Source: Anabas testudineus | Taxonomy: Eukaryota > Chordata > Actinopteri > Anabantiformes > Anabantidae | Direction of reading: 5' to 3' | Length of the DNA: 64,000 nt | Assembly (NCBI RefSeq): GCF_900324465.2 | Contig: NC_046620.1 | Span: 15,836,336-15,900,335, forward strand | Shown here: in pieces, positions 62,536 to 64,000 of the stretch | Layout of the letters: each line of letters opens with the position of its first letter | Position numbering within the stretch: position 1 is the stretch's first letter | Notes under the pieces: model-generated | What the model saw: only the letters and a program-made list of their open reading frames with translations | What the model was told of the DNA's origin: nothing | Database searches by the model: none | Position numbers and translations under genes: made by a program

Positions 62536-63968
62536 TGTAGACAGGCAACACACATTGATACCTCACTCTCGTCTTCATCATCAGACTACAGGAGAAGGAA
62601 AGTAAAAGTCAAAGATTAGTGAAAAGTGAAAAGCAGCAGCAGATTTGAAAAAGGAAGAGCTTAGAGAAGAAATGTGAAGATCTGCATGTGTCTTTGTTCA
62701 AGGAGTTCGGTCCGTGTGGCACTCACAGGAGCGTTGACCTCCACTATCATCTTCCCTCGCGTCTTGTTGCGTTCGCGGTGGTCGGCCCGCTTCTGTTTCT
62801 GCTGCAGCACGCGGTCCCTGGTGGTTCGGTACTCCAGGGCAAACTCGCTGAGGATTTTACTGAACCTGTGGACACTGATCTCCCTCACACTGTATGCCGG
62901 GTGACCGAGGTACAGAAGGAACGAATGGAACCTGGGAGAGGAGAGGAAGACTTCTTAACATGTTTCTTTCCTCAAACTTTGTGGTGTAGTAGTGTTTCCC
63001 TGTACTCAACAATCAGTTGTCTATTTCATTTTTGAGAGGAACCACCTGTTAATGATCCTGCGGTGAACGATTTTCAGGATGATAATCCTCTCGGCGCAGT
63101 CTTTAAGGAAGTCAGACATCTTCTGCTTCAGCTGCGGCTTCATCTCGTGCTTGGCGATCACCTTCAGATGGTCCCACGAAGCTTTGCAGCGGCGCTCCAT
63201 CTGGCACAGGTTCTCCTGCAGCTGGTCGAAATCCACCTATTGGGTAGAGATGTGGAATGGATGTGTGTGTGAGTGCTGCTACTGTAGCCCACAGCAGAAC
63301 TTAAAATGTTTTAAATGCTATAATATAGTATAGTATAGTGATTCTTACTTTAGCAGAACGCGTGATGGCTCCGATCTCGGAGTAGAGGTCGGTGCTCTGA
63401 GGGAAGTTCTCCACCACCACAGAGCATACGTGATGCAGCAGGGACTGCTTATGCACCGTGTCCTTCACCTCTGGAACCTTCTCCAAGTATGTCAGCTCGA
63501 AGCCTTTAGCCTGGACACGTGAACATACGGAATAATTTAGTAAAGTAAAAAATCATCCTTATATCCCTGTGAGAAGCCTGAGAAACTCAAACAAGTGAAA
63601 TGAAACAAACATAAATGTCACATAGCAGATAAACGCCGTATTATAGGTACGTCTAGCCTCACCAAATTATAGTTGCTAAGATGTGATGTAATTTTTTAAT
63701 CCACAAATTATAGCTTTGGCTGATTCACGCTCCATTAAAATCACAGAGGCCCTCTATAATCACTAGCAATCACTGCAGCAGAGAAAGGAGACAAAGGAAA
63801 CCTATCCTTATTGGCCACTAGGATGAACATGTAACGATCATGACTAACGCTGGTGTTATTGAGGAAGTTTCCGAATGACAGCAACGTGGAGAGGATGTAG
63901 CGCAGAGTTTTGTTCTTCTCCAGCTGCTCCATACCCTCTTTCAGATCCTGCAGCGGCTCTGCTACTTC
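61496..63968 (-). CDS. fhod3: Formin homology 2 domain containing 3, C-terminal part (incomplete at window edge)
   Basis: Actin-organising formin of sarcomeres; only its last eight coding exons fit in the window. Exons: 63849-63968, 63349-63510, 63046-63236, 62727-62931, 62562-62585, 62130-62337, 61865-62032, 61496-61578; total 1161 bases, 386 residues. The first four encode the end of the FH2 domain ([77 protein letters not shown]). A 24-base microexon encodes SDDEDESE. The tail carries [20 protein letters not shown] and the autoinhibitory DAD-type region [51 protein letters not shown]3 is favoured over FHOD1 by [13 protein letters not shown] and AADEIM.RIV.SAT. The last two exons join through a split Leu codon with a GTACGA donor. 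Which teleost paralogue (a or b) this is cannot be told. Confidence 0.93.
62503..62531. repeat. (CA)n microsatellite in an fhod3 intron
   Basis: CA run 31 bases downstream (on the minus strand) of the 24-base microexon, between it and the next exon. Confidence 0.95.
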
Positions 63969-64000
63969 CTGGAATAAGGAAGACACACACAGACACACAC

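Overview
The window looks like nuclear DNA from a teleost fish, probably a percomorph. It has short, clean GT-AG introns, many (CA)n and (CAA)n microsatellites, Tc1-like and other small DNA-transposon relics, tRNA-SINE and LINE tails, and two gene families typical of bony fish: rho-class glutathione S-transferases and kallikrein-like apple-domain lectins. I rebuilt the exons by hand from splice signals and reading phase. Every multi-exon model below sums to a whole number of codons, which is a good internal check. Names come from recalled family sequences, not from a database search.

Left part (1-12 kb): lysosomal alpha-L-fucosidase fuca1 (minus, 2249-5562, eight exons); a short GC-rich intact ORF carrying only the DNA-binding part of a Tc1-like transposase (minus, 6937-7479); and zbtb8b, a BTB/zinc-finger regulator (minus, 8729-11288 coding, probable 5' UTR exon near 11.9 kb).

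Middle (12-30.5 kb): about 11 kb of apparently non-coding DNA leads into heyl, a Notch-responsive bHLH-Orange repressor (plus, 23430-26739, five exons). About 3.8 kb of repeat-bearing intergenic DNA follows.

Apple-domain cluster (30.5-40.2 kb): two intact tandem genes on the minus strand (30525-32847 and 36524-39080). Each has nine exons with matching splice phases and encodes a signal peptide plus four apple domains with no protease domain. The decayed last exon of a third copy lies at about 40.1 kb. They match the fish skin and plasma lectins called kalliklectins.

GSTR cluster (41.7-59.9 kb): four intact six-exon rho-class GST genes on the minus strand (A 41696-43610, B 48402-50475, C 56528-58306, D 58660-59916). 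A and B are a recent segmental duplication that includes several kb of upstream DNA. A decayed inverted copy of the same upstream block plus the start of exon 1 lies at 53.4-55.2 kb. An antioxidant-response-like motif is kept upstream of A and B.

Right edge (61.5-64 kb): the last eight coding exons of fhod3 (minus, incomplete at the window edge), covering the end of the FH2 domain, the DAD-type tail, and a 24-base microexon that matches the muscle-specific CK2-site exon known from mammalian FHOD3. No tRNA or rRNA gene, CRISPR array or recognisable virus-derived element was seen.
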